Source of the DNA: Escarpia spicata
Taxonomy: Eukaryota > Annelida > Polychaeta > Sabellida > Siboglinidae
NCBI GenBank assembly: GCA_963995525.1
Contig: OZ023217.1
Coordinates: 20,118,770-20,182,769 of the forward strand
Length of the DNA: 64,000 nt
Direction of reading: 5' to 3'
Part shown: positions 1 to 12,400 of the stretch, piece by piece
Position numbering within the stretch: position 1 is the stretch's first letter
How the letters are laid out: every line of letters starts with the position of its first letter
Translations under genes and position numbers: made by a program
The notes under the pieces: model-generated
Told to the model about the DNA's origin: nothing
Databases searched by the model: none
Seen by the model: only the letters and a program-made list of their open reading frames with translations

Positions 1-863
1 GTTGAGGAATGGAATGAGGTGCTGGTTTGGGAAATGAAATTTGTAGCAAGCTCACCAGGTTGATGAATCAGGTTATATAGCAGTTTGGGGGATTATATTT
101 TGTAACATGCATAGAATACAGTAACAATGGATTGGTGGTGGAAGAAAGACAAAATCTAGGACAAAAAGCGAGGCCAGCCTCATCCCATATTTCAGGGACA
201 AAGAAAGAAGAGAATAACATTGTAGATTTGTGGGTGATGTAATTTTAGTTGCCCATTATTTTGTGAGATCGGAGGCTGTAAAATGAAGTTTGAAATGCAG
301 ATATTTGTTAGAAATTGAGAGTGTCTGTTTAATTAATTAGTGTTCTAATTATAAAAGCAGTAAAAAGTGAGCTCGAGAGATCTGTGTGGATAACATAGTA
401 AGTTACTTGCTGCCTGAGCCTGGCTGCCCATGCATTTGTGTGTTTTATGCTAAGCACACTTAGTTTACACACGTGTTAAGTTTATTGACGTGCACGTTAT
501 TGCTTGATCACAAAGATGCATTGCCATGAACACGCACAGGGACGCATGCTAGCACGTGCATGTGCCAGCACGTGCACACGAGACTGCATGTTGTATAATG
601 AATACACATATGAATATGCACTCGCATGCACACAAAGCATTTTCTGATTAGTGCACGTATTGCATGTTATTGCATGTTCTGTCCGTATACATGTTGATGT
701 TGACATGTGAATCAAATTAAATTGTCAATGTTCAATTTATAGGGCAGTTAGGGCAATACTGCCTTATTGGAAGACTGGCATCCCGTATTAATTGCCCAGT
801 TGACAGCTTATGTTTCCCCCGGAATCCAACAGCTACATATTGCTGGACATTTGGATCTCAGAC

Positions 864-1153
864 CAGAGCATTTGAATCAGGGAGCAGAATCACTCTGCAA
901 TATACCATTTTGAAATTGAAGGGTAGCGCCATCTGTTGTATTGAGATAGTATTATTACACTATGTTTTGGAGGGGATTCCCGTTTTGTAAGCAACAATCA
1001 CCATTCAAAAGCAAGTTTTACAGAATGGATCGGCAAGGTGGATGTAACAGTATTGTGAATTGTAACGATAGTAAAAACACAGCATAGTAATACGATGTCA
1101 ATGCAACAGATGGCGCTACTCAAATAACTATGCTCCCTGATTCAAGTGCTCTG
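864..1153. mobile_element. Foldback MITE with 7-bp target duplication (hAT-like)
   Basis: Terminal inverted repeats CAGAGCATTTGAATCAGGGA / TCCCTGATTCAAGTGCTCTG (one mismatch), followed inward by a second paired block around gtagcgccatctgttg. Flanked by CTCAGAC at 857-863 and 1154-1160. CAG-type ends with a 7-8-bp duplication suggest hAT. Confidence 0.8.
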
Positions 1154-3044
1154 CTCAGACAGAATAAACTACCAGAAACATTGACTTATTATTAATATAC
1201 AAGTGGGTTCCTTCCACCCAGTAAATTTGCAGTGTATCATCCTCTGCTGTCATCCTTTATCTTGAAGACCCAAACATTCTTTAATAAGCTATTTAACATG
1301 TTGACAGTGTTCTTTGGACCTGGTAGTATCCTTTGTGTGACCAGTTGGATGTTTTCCATATGTTGCAGGTAGTCGGATGAGAAACTAGGTCAAACCTAAA
1401 AACAACGTCACACTAGCGTCAGAGCTTTAGCCACTCTCTACAGCCACGCCACCTTGTGGTCAAACTAATTACTCTGCTCTTACAACTCCTAGTTCTTCAC
1501 CTTGTCAACTTCAGATAAATGTTTCTTTCACCAAAACGTTGAGTAGGTCGGAAATACATGCGGTTTAATTAATATCAATTACCAAAATTATTATTGATAA
1601 ATGTATGCTGGGAAATCTTGTTGGAAATGCTGTGTATCAGTGTTGAGATAGGGGAACTGATTTTGAGAAAACGTACATTTTTACAATGGTTAGGGGGTGA
1701 CAGGTTTAATCAAGGAGTTGTCCATGGTTTGCAGAAAAAAAGAGCAGAATAAACTAGTGTCTGCAACAGGTTGTGGCATAGAGAGTGTTATATAATGTGT
1801 CATTTAGAATTAGTCAAATAATACATGTTGGAGGTCACACAACGCTATTCAATATAAATTTCATTTGAAAGATTACGTAACTATAATGATACTTTTGTAC
1901 ATGTATTTTATTTTGTATTTTCTTGAAAATGATACTGCTGAACTTGGAGTTTTATTGAGCTGTAAGTAACAGTTTATGTTTGCTGAATATTATATTCTGT
2001 CATCAAAGTTTTGTTTGAAACTGTACTTTGTGTGACCTCATATTATTAAGTAAAAACTGTGACTTAGCTGTGTCCCAAAGGTGACATTTTCCAGTTTAGG
2101 TCAATGCATGACCTTCAACATGCGAGGCTTCAATTATTAAATTTAAACAACAAAAACAAAGTAATTTACAAAACTTTGTTTTTCTTCTTATTCTAAGCTG
2201 CTTTTTTCCAAACTAAAAGTGTCCCTAAAATGACACCTGTAGAAAAATGACACCTTAGTCACAGTTTCTGTTTTAACAATATTGTTCATATTTATACTAT
2301 ATAGGCTTAGCAAATAACAAAGTAAGTTTGGCTCTGGTTGTGGGCTGGAATTTTAATGGGTTGTCTGCCTACTGTAAAACACACATTTTCAATTAAACAT
2401 CTTGATCTTTTTGAATTGTAACTACATTGCCAACCATTTTATTACTTGCAAAATAGTTCTAGCCTGTTATAAATTTACAAATATTTCAACAAAGATTTGT
2501 ATCCTTTTTTGTAAACTGAAAATGCAACAAACACTGTTTTACAGTACGCAGTTTTAGTGTTAAACTATTTAAGATGTAATTGTGTATACCTTATTAATTT
2601 ACAATAATTATGTTTGTCTTACCTTGTTTTTTTCATTTCCTATTTACGCTGGTCCAACCATTTCTGTTTGACAACTGTTGACTTTGGTAAGTGTACACCT
2701 GGCCAGCTCTGATTGGCTGATGCATTGTCTCATTATATATCATATGGCTTCATCTTCGTTGTCTAACTAACATTTCTGCTTGGCATTTCAAAAATTCACC
2801 ACAATCCCTCTGTGAGCTCATTCCACTGTTGCCTATGTATGTGCATGTCGCTGCATGATTATTAATTTTGTTCTTATATTTTTTCCTGTAAACTTCCCAT
2901 GTCCATGCATGCAGAAAGCTTCTTTAAACTGAACAAGAATGTAAAATTTTGTTCAATGATTTTACATTCTTTTTACTACATACATTTTTAATAATATTGT
3001 TAAAAATACATAAAAATAGTTGCATGCTTTATCCTCAATGTGCA

Positions 3045-3352
3045 GCAATGTTTATTTAAGGAGTGCAGTATTTAAGTAGCTTAAGGAAATCATTGTTTAA
3101 GTTACTTAATGAAAACTGTACTTTAATAACTTAACTTGTTTAAATTACTTTAAAACGGTATTTAAGTATCGTAAGGAAAACACTATTTAAGCAACTTAGC
3201 AAAATATTGTTATTTAAGTAACTTAACAAAAACAGTTTTTAAGCTACTTAAAGAAGATGTTATTTAAGTAACTTAACAAAATGTATTTAAGCTACTTAAA
3301 GAACAGTATTTAAGTATTGTAATGAAAACAGTATTTAAGCTATTTAAGGAAA
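3045..3352. repeat. Imperfect TTAAG-rich tandem repeat
   Basis: Roughly 20-40-bp units built on tatttaagtagcttaagg and near variants; many units contain the palindrome CTTAAG or TTTAAG. Degenerate copies. Confidence 0.6.
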
Positions 3353-3380
3353 GCAGTAAAACATTAATCTCTTCCGCCAG

Positions 3381-3468
3381 CCAAAAAGTCTGTGACCACG
3401 AAGCCTGCGTCCATGTCAGTGGCTGCCACAGTAAATGAGACAGGGACTGATGCAGACAATCTTTGTAG
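3381..3468 (+). CDS. CCDC180: CCDC180 exon a (Ser/Thr/Lys-rich linker)
   Basis: Open stretch beginning KKSVTTKPASMSVAATV after a good acceptor (cttccgccag). The only donor giving the right phase for the next exon is a GC donor, AG|GCAAGC; joining it creates a Ser codon before VDMTRR. Low-complexity linker, so similarity does not help. Support is phase and splice sites only. Confidence 0.5.
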
Positions 3469-6400
3469 GCAAGCATCACATGACATGCTTAAGCGCAACT
3501 CATTAATAATAATAATTAAATTTCTTTGTATGCCTGTTACTGCATGATTATTTATTCATTCTATTTTTTCCTGTAAATTTCCCAAGTCCTTACCTGAAGA
3601 AAGACAAGAAGCTTCTCTAAAATGTCTCCGGATATAAAAACCTGTTTAAAGGCGCTTAAAATACAACTTTATTAAAATGTAATCGCTACAATACGTTATT
3701 ATTTTACATAAAAACATGTATACACCTGTAATACAATAAGAATCTAATAACAAAATTAAATATGCATTTGTAAATAAATAACTTATGTAACATGGCTAAA
3801 TATTGACTAGACTAAGTATCTAAAATCAATCAATAATTAAATTAAGAAAATAATTAAAATGCTGTATAAAATAAACCATGTATTGATGTTACAGTGAATA
3901 TATTATATAAATAATCTTCAAATGCTGTCTTAAAAAATGTGTCTTTATGCAATAACGAAACACCATATATAAGTACACATGGCCAGAATAATCTTCTGGC
4001 GTGTATTTACATAAAAATATCTACAATCAAATGTGGACTGATTGAGGTCTTGAAACATTGCCCCATGGACTTAGCCTGTCCATTCTAAAAAGGCCCACAT
4101 TATAGTTAAAAGTACCATGTTGAAATTATCGCAGTTAAAATAAACCTTACTAAAACTTACACAAAAAGATGTTCACCACATGTTTAATGTATTAAAACTA
4201 CTATCAGCTACCACAAACTAATCTTTGTTATTTTCAATTTAGCAACATGCAGTTATATTTTTTAGTCAGTCTAACGAAAACTGAGTGTGCCAGCATAATG
4301 CTTTGTCTCTTAATACATTTCTGTGTGTGACCTTTCTATTTAGAATAAGTCCTACTGTCTATAACTAAAATTCAGTATTCACACATACACGCGCATCCAC
4401 AAACACACACATGCACAGACACTATTATAATGACTATTTTATATTGTTTTCATCTTGCTGTGTAAAAGTATTTGTAGGTATATATATATTATATACATAC
4501 TCATAGTTGAGTATACTGGTGGGAGTTAAATCTGCCTTTCTGATATTAACCATAGATCTCTTGTGTAGGATATATGCATTCTGAATCTCTAAAACTTATT
4601 TAGCAGATTTTATGCAAACAAATTGTTAGAGATGTTGCATACGATTGATGTATGAAACAAATTGAAAGATCCATTTCACAGAAACATGCCATCAAGTAAA
4701 TCTGTTTTATCAAACCTTGGCCTGCTTAAATAGCAATTGTGTATCATGTGGCCAGTTTGTGTCATGTGACCAATACAAGTGCAGTGTGTTGAAATAACCT
4801 AAGGACGTTTCTAATACACGTGCCGGACTCTCAATTGAGAGAACCCGGTTTCGAATCCTGTGCTGCCGTGTTGAACCTTGGGCAAGTTCGTTCACTTCCT
4901 GTTGCTTCGGTTCACTCAGCTGTTTGTAAGAGTACCTGGCTAAATTTAAACATGCAGCAGATTTGACAGTGTTGACTATACTTGCAGGTACTCATGCACT
5001 TGAAGGTACTCATGCACTTGCAGGTACTCATGCACTTGCAGGTACTCATGCACTTGAAGGTACTTATGCACTTGAAGGTACTCATGGTACTCTGCATGTT
5101 TTAGTGTTGACATGACCAGACGCAGCAGCAAGATAGACAAGAAGTACTTTGTGTTTGGAGAGCAGCCAGAGGAGGGGGAAGATCTCCACCTGATGGGGCG
5201 CATCACGGGGGTGCTCAGGGAAACCCTTGACGGCCTGCTGACTGCATCCGAGGTGTGTTATTTGTTGTCACCTCTATAACACCTCTACATCCTGTCACCT
5301 CTGTAACTTGTATACACCCACTGTGTCATGTCTGACATCTGTACAACCTCTGTGTTATTTCTATAACACGTCTACATGTGTCATTTCTATAACACGTCTA
5401 CATCGTGTCACCTCTAGGATACCTATACATCCTCTGTCACCTCTATAACACCTATACATCCTCTGTCACTTCTATGATACCTCTATATCCACTGTCACCT
5501 CTATAACACCTATACATCCTCTGTAACCTCTATGATACCTCTGTCACCTCTATAACACCTATACATCCTCTGTCTCTTCTATGATACCTCTACATCCTCT
5601 GTTACCTCTATGATACCTCTACATCCTCTGTCACCTCTATGATACCTCTATATCCACTGTCACCTCTATAACACCTATACGTCCCCTGTCACGTCTGTGA
5701 TACCTGTACATTCTCTGTCACCTCTATGATACATATACATCCTCTGTCACTTCTAGAACACCTACATCATTCTCTGTAACTTCTCCATAAAATCTGTACA
5801 GCCTGTGTCATCTTTATAACACCTGAACATCCTCTTTGTCACCTCTCTAGGATATCTACATCCTCTGTCACCTCTATGCCATGTGTACATCATCTGTCAC
5901 CTCTATGCCACATGTACATCCTCTGTCACCTCTATGTCACATGTACATCCTCTGTCACCTCTATACCACGTGTACATCCTCTGTCACCACTATGCCACGT
6001 GTACATCCTCTGTTACCTCTGTCATGTGTACATCCTCTGTCACCTCTATGCCACGTGTACATCCTCTGTCACCTCTATGCCATGTGTATATCCTGTGTCA
6101 CCTTTATGCCATGTGTACATCCTCTGTCACCTCTATACCACATGTACATCCTCTGTCACCTCTATGCCATGTGTACATCCTCTGTCACCTCTATGCCATG
6201 TGTATATCCTGTGTCACCTTTATGCCATGTGTACATCCTCTGTCACCTCTATACCACATGTACATCCTCTGTCACCTCTATGCCACGTGTACATCCTCTG
6301 TCACCTCTATATCACGTGTTCATCCTCTGTCACCTCTATGCCACGTGTACATCCTCTGTCACCTCTATGCCACGTGTACATCCTGTGTCACCTCTATACC

Positions 6401-9400
6401 ATGTGTACCTCCTGTGTATTAGTACAACATTATACCCATCCCCTGTCCCCTTGTAGGTCTACTATCGCCAAAAGAAGGAGCGTCCGGTGACTCGGCCCCA
6501 GGCCCTGGAGGAGACCTTTGAGCACTGCGCGGAGACAGTCGTCCACAAACTACAGTCCTACCTTGTGCAGGCTGACGAGTACCACAACAAGTGTCTGCAG
6601 GGTGAGTACCACAGCAAGTGTCTACAGGGCGAATACCACAACAAATGTCTACAGGGTGAGTACCACAACCAGTGTCTACAGGGTGAGTACCACAACAAGG
6701 GTCTGCAGGGTGAGTACCACAATAAGGGTCTGCAGGGTGAGTACCACAACAAGGGTCTGCAGGGTGAGTACCACAACAAGGGTCTGCAGGGCAAGTGATT
6801 CCTCACCTATTTAATAACCGTGGATGGTTGTTGAGGTACCTAAGGTGATGCTCTCACAATCTCTCTACCTTTTCCGGTCCTTTAGGGATCATCTCAGAAC
6901 ATTGATGTCCGATATCAGGCGAAATTACTTTCATTTGGGGTGGGCTCGGTGGGGTCAGAGGCAGTTCTGTCTGGCGTCAGACATCGATATTTTACGCTTT
7001 GGATTTATACTGTATATATATTGATATCATCATATCAATATTTACACACTTTCAACTAAGGGGAGGGGGTAGGGCGGCTGAGGTCAGATGAAGTTGATTC
7101 CGTTTTATATCAGACATTGACGTTCTAAGATGATCTCTTATTCCAGAGAAATTGAGACCTGTCCATTCTCTGATGTTGCCTGTCCAATTCTGTCTCCATC
7201 TGCTCCTTTTTTTCACTGCGTCTTGGGGTTGTTTTTGCCAGGCAAGGCCAGGGCATCTTGCTACGCAGCCACACCACCTTGGATTTTGTCATCTTATTGT
7301 TGAGAGGGTATCTCCATGTTGTCTGGTATGTTTGCTTATAGTGCAGGCTTCCATCGTTTGTGACATGGTCCGTATGAGGGGTGTACAAGAGTTATGTTAG
7401 CATCTCATATCTGTATTTGATCCAAGACCTGGGGTTGACTGAATAACCCATGACCTTAGGTTGACCGTGTGACTTATGACCTGGGGTTGACCGTCTGACC
7501 CATGACCTGGTATTGACCATATGAATCATGACCTGGTATTGACCCTACAACCCATGACCTAGTATTTACCCTGTGACCCATGACCTGGTATAGACCCTGT
7601 GACCCATGACCTTGTATAGACCCTGTGTTCATGACCTGAAATTGACCCTGTGACCCATGACCTTGTATTGATCCTGTGACCCACGTCCTGGTATAGACCC
7701 TGTGACCCATGACTTGGTATTGACCATGTGACCCTGCCATCTCTGTAGTTGGTTGTACAGTAAGAACAGTTATGCCATATTCACACAGAAGGTCTTAAGA
7801 AATTTAACTTTAATCTGGTTTATGACATACAATTGTTCGCAATGCCATGCGTCCTTTCTACAGTTGTTCCAAGCTATGTAATTGTTGTACACGTAAAGTT
7901 AATGCTGCGTTCCAATCACCCTCATGTATGCCGTTAATATGACTTTGTAACCCCTACTTGACCCAGTTGCATAAATTTACAAGTAGTAAACTGGAGGAGC
8001 TCGTGAACGTTCCAGTTCGCCAAGTCATGTTTACGATATAAACGAGCCCACTGGAACGCAGCATAAGTCGCTTAGTTAAGCTGATCATGCTCTGTGTGAA
8101 TGCAGCATTAGACTACAAGCTGTGTATAGCCATCGGCTTTGTGTGTCCAGAGCTTCGAGAGCAGTTGGAGAAGTCTGAGCGTCAGATGGCGCTGGTGCCG
8201 GGCCTGCTCGTTGAGGACACAGTCCAGGAGGCCATGAGGGAGGTGCAGGAACGACGCACTCAGCTCGACCGCGAGACCACGGAGAAACTACAACAGCTCG
8301 AGAAGTCGAGGGTTAGTGAGACTGGGGTTACTTGGGTTTACTCAGAGACAAGCAGTGCCAGGAGCAGATTTATCGCTCCAGCCCTGGGGCAGACTTTGGC
8401 TTCAGATCACTTGTATCTGTATTACACTTTTATCCATCTAATTTCCAACGTAGTTTTGTTTATTTACACCTACCGGGTGGATGCTCCTTTGTCATACCCT
8501 GGCTCTGGTTCACACTTCTACAATGACATATTTAAATGTACATAATGTATTCATTCTATTAAGCGTACATGCCCTAATTAACATAACCCTTCTTTTTAGC
8601 AGCGTCTGACACCGTGACAGCGATCTCCAATGCCAACCTTGACTGTTGATACCATCGTTGCAATTTTATTTCTACCAATGTCACACGCAGTGATGAAAAA
8701 TATTGAAAGGTCCACCTAAATGATCAGACTTTACAGTGTTCTGGTACCCTGTTACTTATATAAAAGATGCATAAATCGCTTGTCGGTCACGTCTGCTTAG
8801 GAATGCCAGAAAATGGGTGCACACCCCTGTATGCTTATTGGAACACAAAATTTGACATATTTCCGAGTCTCAAATATTTTTAAATCATACTATACGCATA
8901 GAATAGAATGAATATGGTAGTCTGATTGTTGTTATCACATGGTGACATGGGAAAATGTTGACATTACTTCTAGCCCTGAGATCTGAGACTGGCAACTTTC
9001 TGTTGGGCTGGCAACTCTTAAAATGTGCCGGCCCGAATGCCGAGGTGCCAAGTCTACTGCGTTAATGGTAGATCTCACGTTTTTTTATAATTTCTTGGGA
9101 TAATCTCACGGTCTACCGCTGTAGTGCCGAAATCTACTGCCAGACCGATATTTCATGGTGTATTTTTTCCGATTTTAAATCGTCATAAACCAGTGAATGT
9201 CTCAAGGTTTAAAACATAACTATTAATTTTGCATCCAATTACCCCAGTATACTTCCTAATGAACATATTGCATTGAAAATGCACCAAAATAAAAAATATA
9301 TATATATTATTTAACATTTTTATAATTACCCGGCAATGGAGTGGTTCCCTTTCCCACCCACACCCCCTTGTGACAGCAGCGCAAGGCTTTTGGCTCCAGA

Positions 9401-12400
9401 TCCTCATCCACCGCCATCACACCATGAGAACCAGTAGATCTACCGCTTTCTGGGCGATATTACTTGGCACCTCTGCAAATGGCCGACATGTTTTTCTGCC
9501 AGTATTATTAAATAACATAACAATAACAAGGTTTTTAGACAGTTGTATATATCTATAATTTAATAATTAGCTACTTTACTACTACGTCTGGTGTTGTTGA
9601 AATAGTTTCATTCATTCATTCATTAATTCATTCATTCATATTGTCGTTAATATGTGGACCAACTTTTGAGTTGGACCACTAATTTTACACTGTTGACGGT
9701 TCGACTGACCATCAACGATTTTGAACACTGGATATGTCTGATGTTGTAGGCCCAACATCAGGCACAACTAAGACCCCAGCTCGGCCACCCTCAGAAAGAC
9801 AAGGATCTGCAGGTGAGCACTTATGTTTCTTCGTGGATCACAGTGGCACAGGGCTAGAGTATTGGAAGGAAGGGAGGAAGGGAGGAAGGAAGGAAGGGAG
9901 GAAGGGAGGAAGGGAGGAAGGGAGGAAGGGAGGGAGGAAGGGAGGAAGGAAGGGAGGAAGGGAGGAAGGGAGGAAGGGAGGAAGGGAGGAAAGAAATGTT
10001 TATTTGTCCCAGTGACACAATATTGAATGATAATAAATATAAATAAATAATATATTGCAACATTATTTTCACTACAACAGAAAAACAATCACGAAATAAA
10101 CTATTCAGAACAATACATTAGTGTGAATGAAAAAGTGGTGTCAGCTGTGCAAAGGGACGGGAGACCCCAGCTCAGACCAATCTTGGTCGCTCACGCAGGG
10201 GTCACCCAAAATCTAATACAATATTTTCTACAACACTCGTTTATACAACAATTGAAAATTAATTAATCATTACTCAAAATTAAATAAACAATACAAAAAA
10301 GAAAATAATAGCGTCCATCAATATTATGTTATTATATGTAATTACAAATATGCATCTACTAAAAGTACACTTACACGCCATTATTTTGACAAATGCGACA
10401 GTTTGTTATATCACAATAATCTTTATATGATTGTATATAATACATTTTGGCATAAGCCACGAATCCCTGTAGACTGTGAGTGTAGATTTGCTTTTCAGTG
10501 TTGTTGCGGTATTGTTTACTGTGCGAGGCATCTTATTTCGGATGCATTTTTTTGCAAATTCGTGATTTATTCTGGTTATTTGTATTTCATTTTGTCTACG
10601 TGTATTATGATTGTGAATATTAAAATTATGTTGCAATGTTAGGCGTTGAAGGTACCCAGGCAGTTTATTATGTATGAATTTATAGTAAAATTTTAGTTCC
10701 TGAATTTGTAAAAGTCTGATACTTTGAGTAATTTTAAGGTTTTAAAAATAGGTTCTGTGTGCGCATTGTACTTTATACCCTGTTGATGCTTACTGGCAGA
10801 ACCCTGAGCTTGTTTGCTATAATAATTGAACAAGAATTAATGTAGTTGTTAACGGTCATTTAATAATTGTAACCAACAGGAACAAACCAAATACATCACT
10901 CGATGAGATAAAGCTTAAGCGCTAAACAACTGATACTATCATCGAGGTACTACAAACAATTATTAAATGACAAATCAGATTAGCAAAGGTGGGTGGTAAT
11001 TTTTCCCCTTTTAAGCTAATCACACGTATTGCTTTCTTTTGAAGTTTTAAAATTCTTCCACATTTGTGACCCCATACCATTATTCCATAATTAATATATG
11101 GCAGTATTAAGGAGTTATATAACAGCTTTCTAACTTTTATTGACAAAAAATATTTTAATTTATTGAGTACACCTATTGTTTTAGAGCATTTAGTTGAGAT
11201 ATTTTCTACATGATTTTTCTAATTTAGATGTTCGTCAATGGTTAAACCAATAAAATTCAATACATGCACTCTTTCAATTAAAACATTGTCTATGTTTATC
11301 GTTAGTGGCAATACTTGTTTATATACAGTTTTGAACAACATATATTTAGACTTTTTAACATTTAAGGATAATTTATAAATTTTTAGCCATTCACTTATTT
11401 TGGACAACTCTTTATTGATATTATTTTCAGTTTGAGTATTTTCAATTTTTTTATTCGAATGTCGAATTGTGCTTGAGATGGTAGTATCATCAGCGTACAT
11501 AATAAAGTTAAATAGTTTACTAGCATTTGGAAAGTCGTTTACATGTATTATAAAGAGTTGGACTCTTGACCGAGAGAACTCAGGTTCGAATCTTGTGTTG
11601 TGGTGTCGCTCACTACGTTGTTCCAGTTCACTCAGCTGTATGCATGAGTACCTGGCTATAGACACTGGTGGATATGTGTGTATGAATATGCATTAATTGC
11701 AGCATGGCTGAATACTTCCTAGAGAAGTTGATATAGTGTTCGATTGAACACGTCTGCCAGGGAGTAAAATGTAATGTGCTATTAGCAGTCCTTATTAATA
11801 TTGTAAGGACTCTGTTGCTAAATATAAGGATCTTCTCAGGATGCAAAAAGCCTCGGCTGTACCACCGAGAACACTATTTCTATGATGCAAAAATTTCCCA
11901 GTAGCATGTGCTGGTGTTGATAGTTTTCAGCATACACTGTGAACGCAAGTTTGAAGAGCAAATTCAGGCTTATGCACTCATTTAAGAGTGTTTGTGAAAT
12001 GGTGCCCTGAATAAAGTGAGAAAACGGATGGTAATTTTTAAAAGGGAAAACAGCAATTTTGTCCTGATTATGTCATAGGACAGTGTGTGTGCATTAATGC
12101 GAGCCATGTGTCTCGACACTACAAGTGCAACCTATTGACTCGCACTAATCCAAACTTGAACTTTGATAAAAAAAAGCACAGTGGCCAATCAGTGATTGGC
12201 CACTGCTTCAAAAATCATACACAACTGTAGTTGAACTGGATCCAGTCCAAATTTGTCTCACACAATAATAGCCACAAATTGCTAATTATACAGGTCATAT
12301 GACATAATAGGAGAAGACATACTGGTAATCGGAAAACAAATTCTGTTGTAAACTGGATTTAACAAGAAACCTTAGACAATTGCTCTCCTATGGGTGCATT

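Larger units (their letters stand above)
1..3380. other. Non-coding stretch, upstream intron(s) of CCDC180
   Basis: AT-rich with no convincing exon. It holds the MITE at 864-1153 and the TTAA-rich repeat at 3045-3352. More CCDC180 exons may be hidden here, but I could not find one whose phase fits. Confidence 0.5.

Noticed and set aside
1..60. Short open frame at the window edge (EEWNEVLVWE) as an upstream CCDC180 exon
   Set aside because: No proper donor follows and nothing family-specific is seen; may be chance.
2655..2690. Small exon before gtaagt at 2690
   Set aside because: Only about 13 open codons, no clear acceptor, no phase match.
4822..4975. tRNA gene
   Set aside because: Only a box-B-like motif; no cloverleaf, and the same sequence recurs as a dispersed SINE.
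5876..6490. Long open frames of about 180-200 codons in three frames
   Set aside because: All arise from the 29-bp minisatellite; the period shifts frame, so the same peptide appears in each frame.
9734..10088. Gly/Arg/Glu-rich and Pro/Leu/Ser-rich frames
   Set aside because: The polypurine microsatellite. Only 9750-9812 in a different frame is a real exon.
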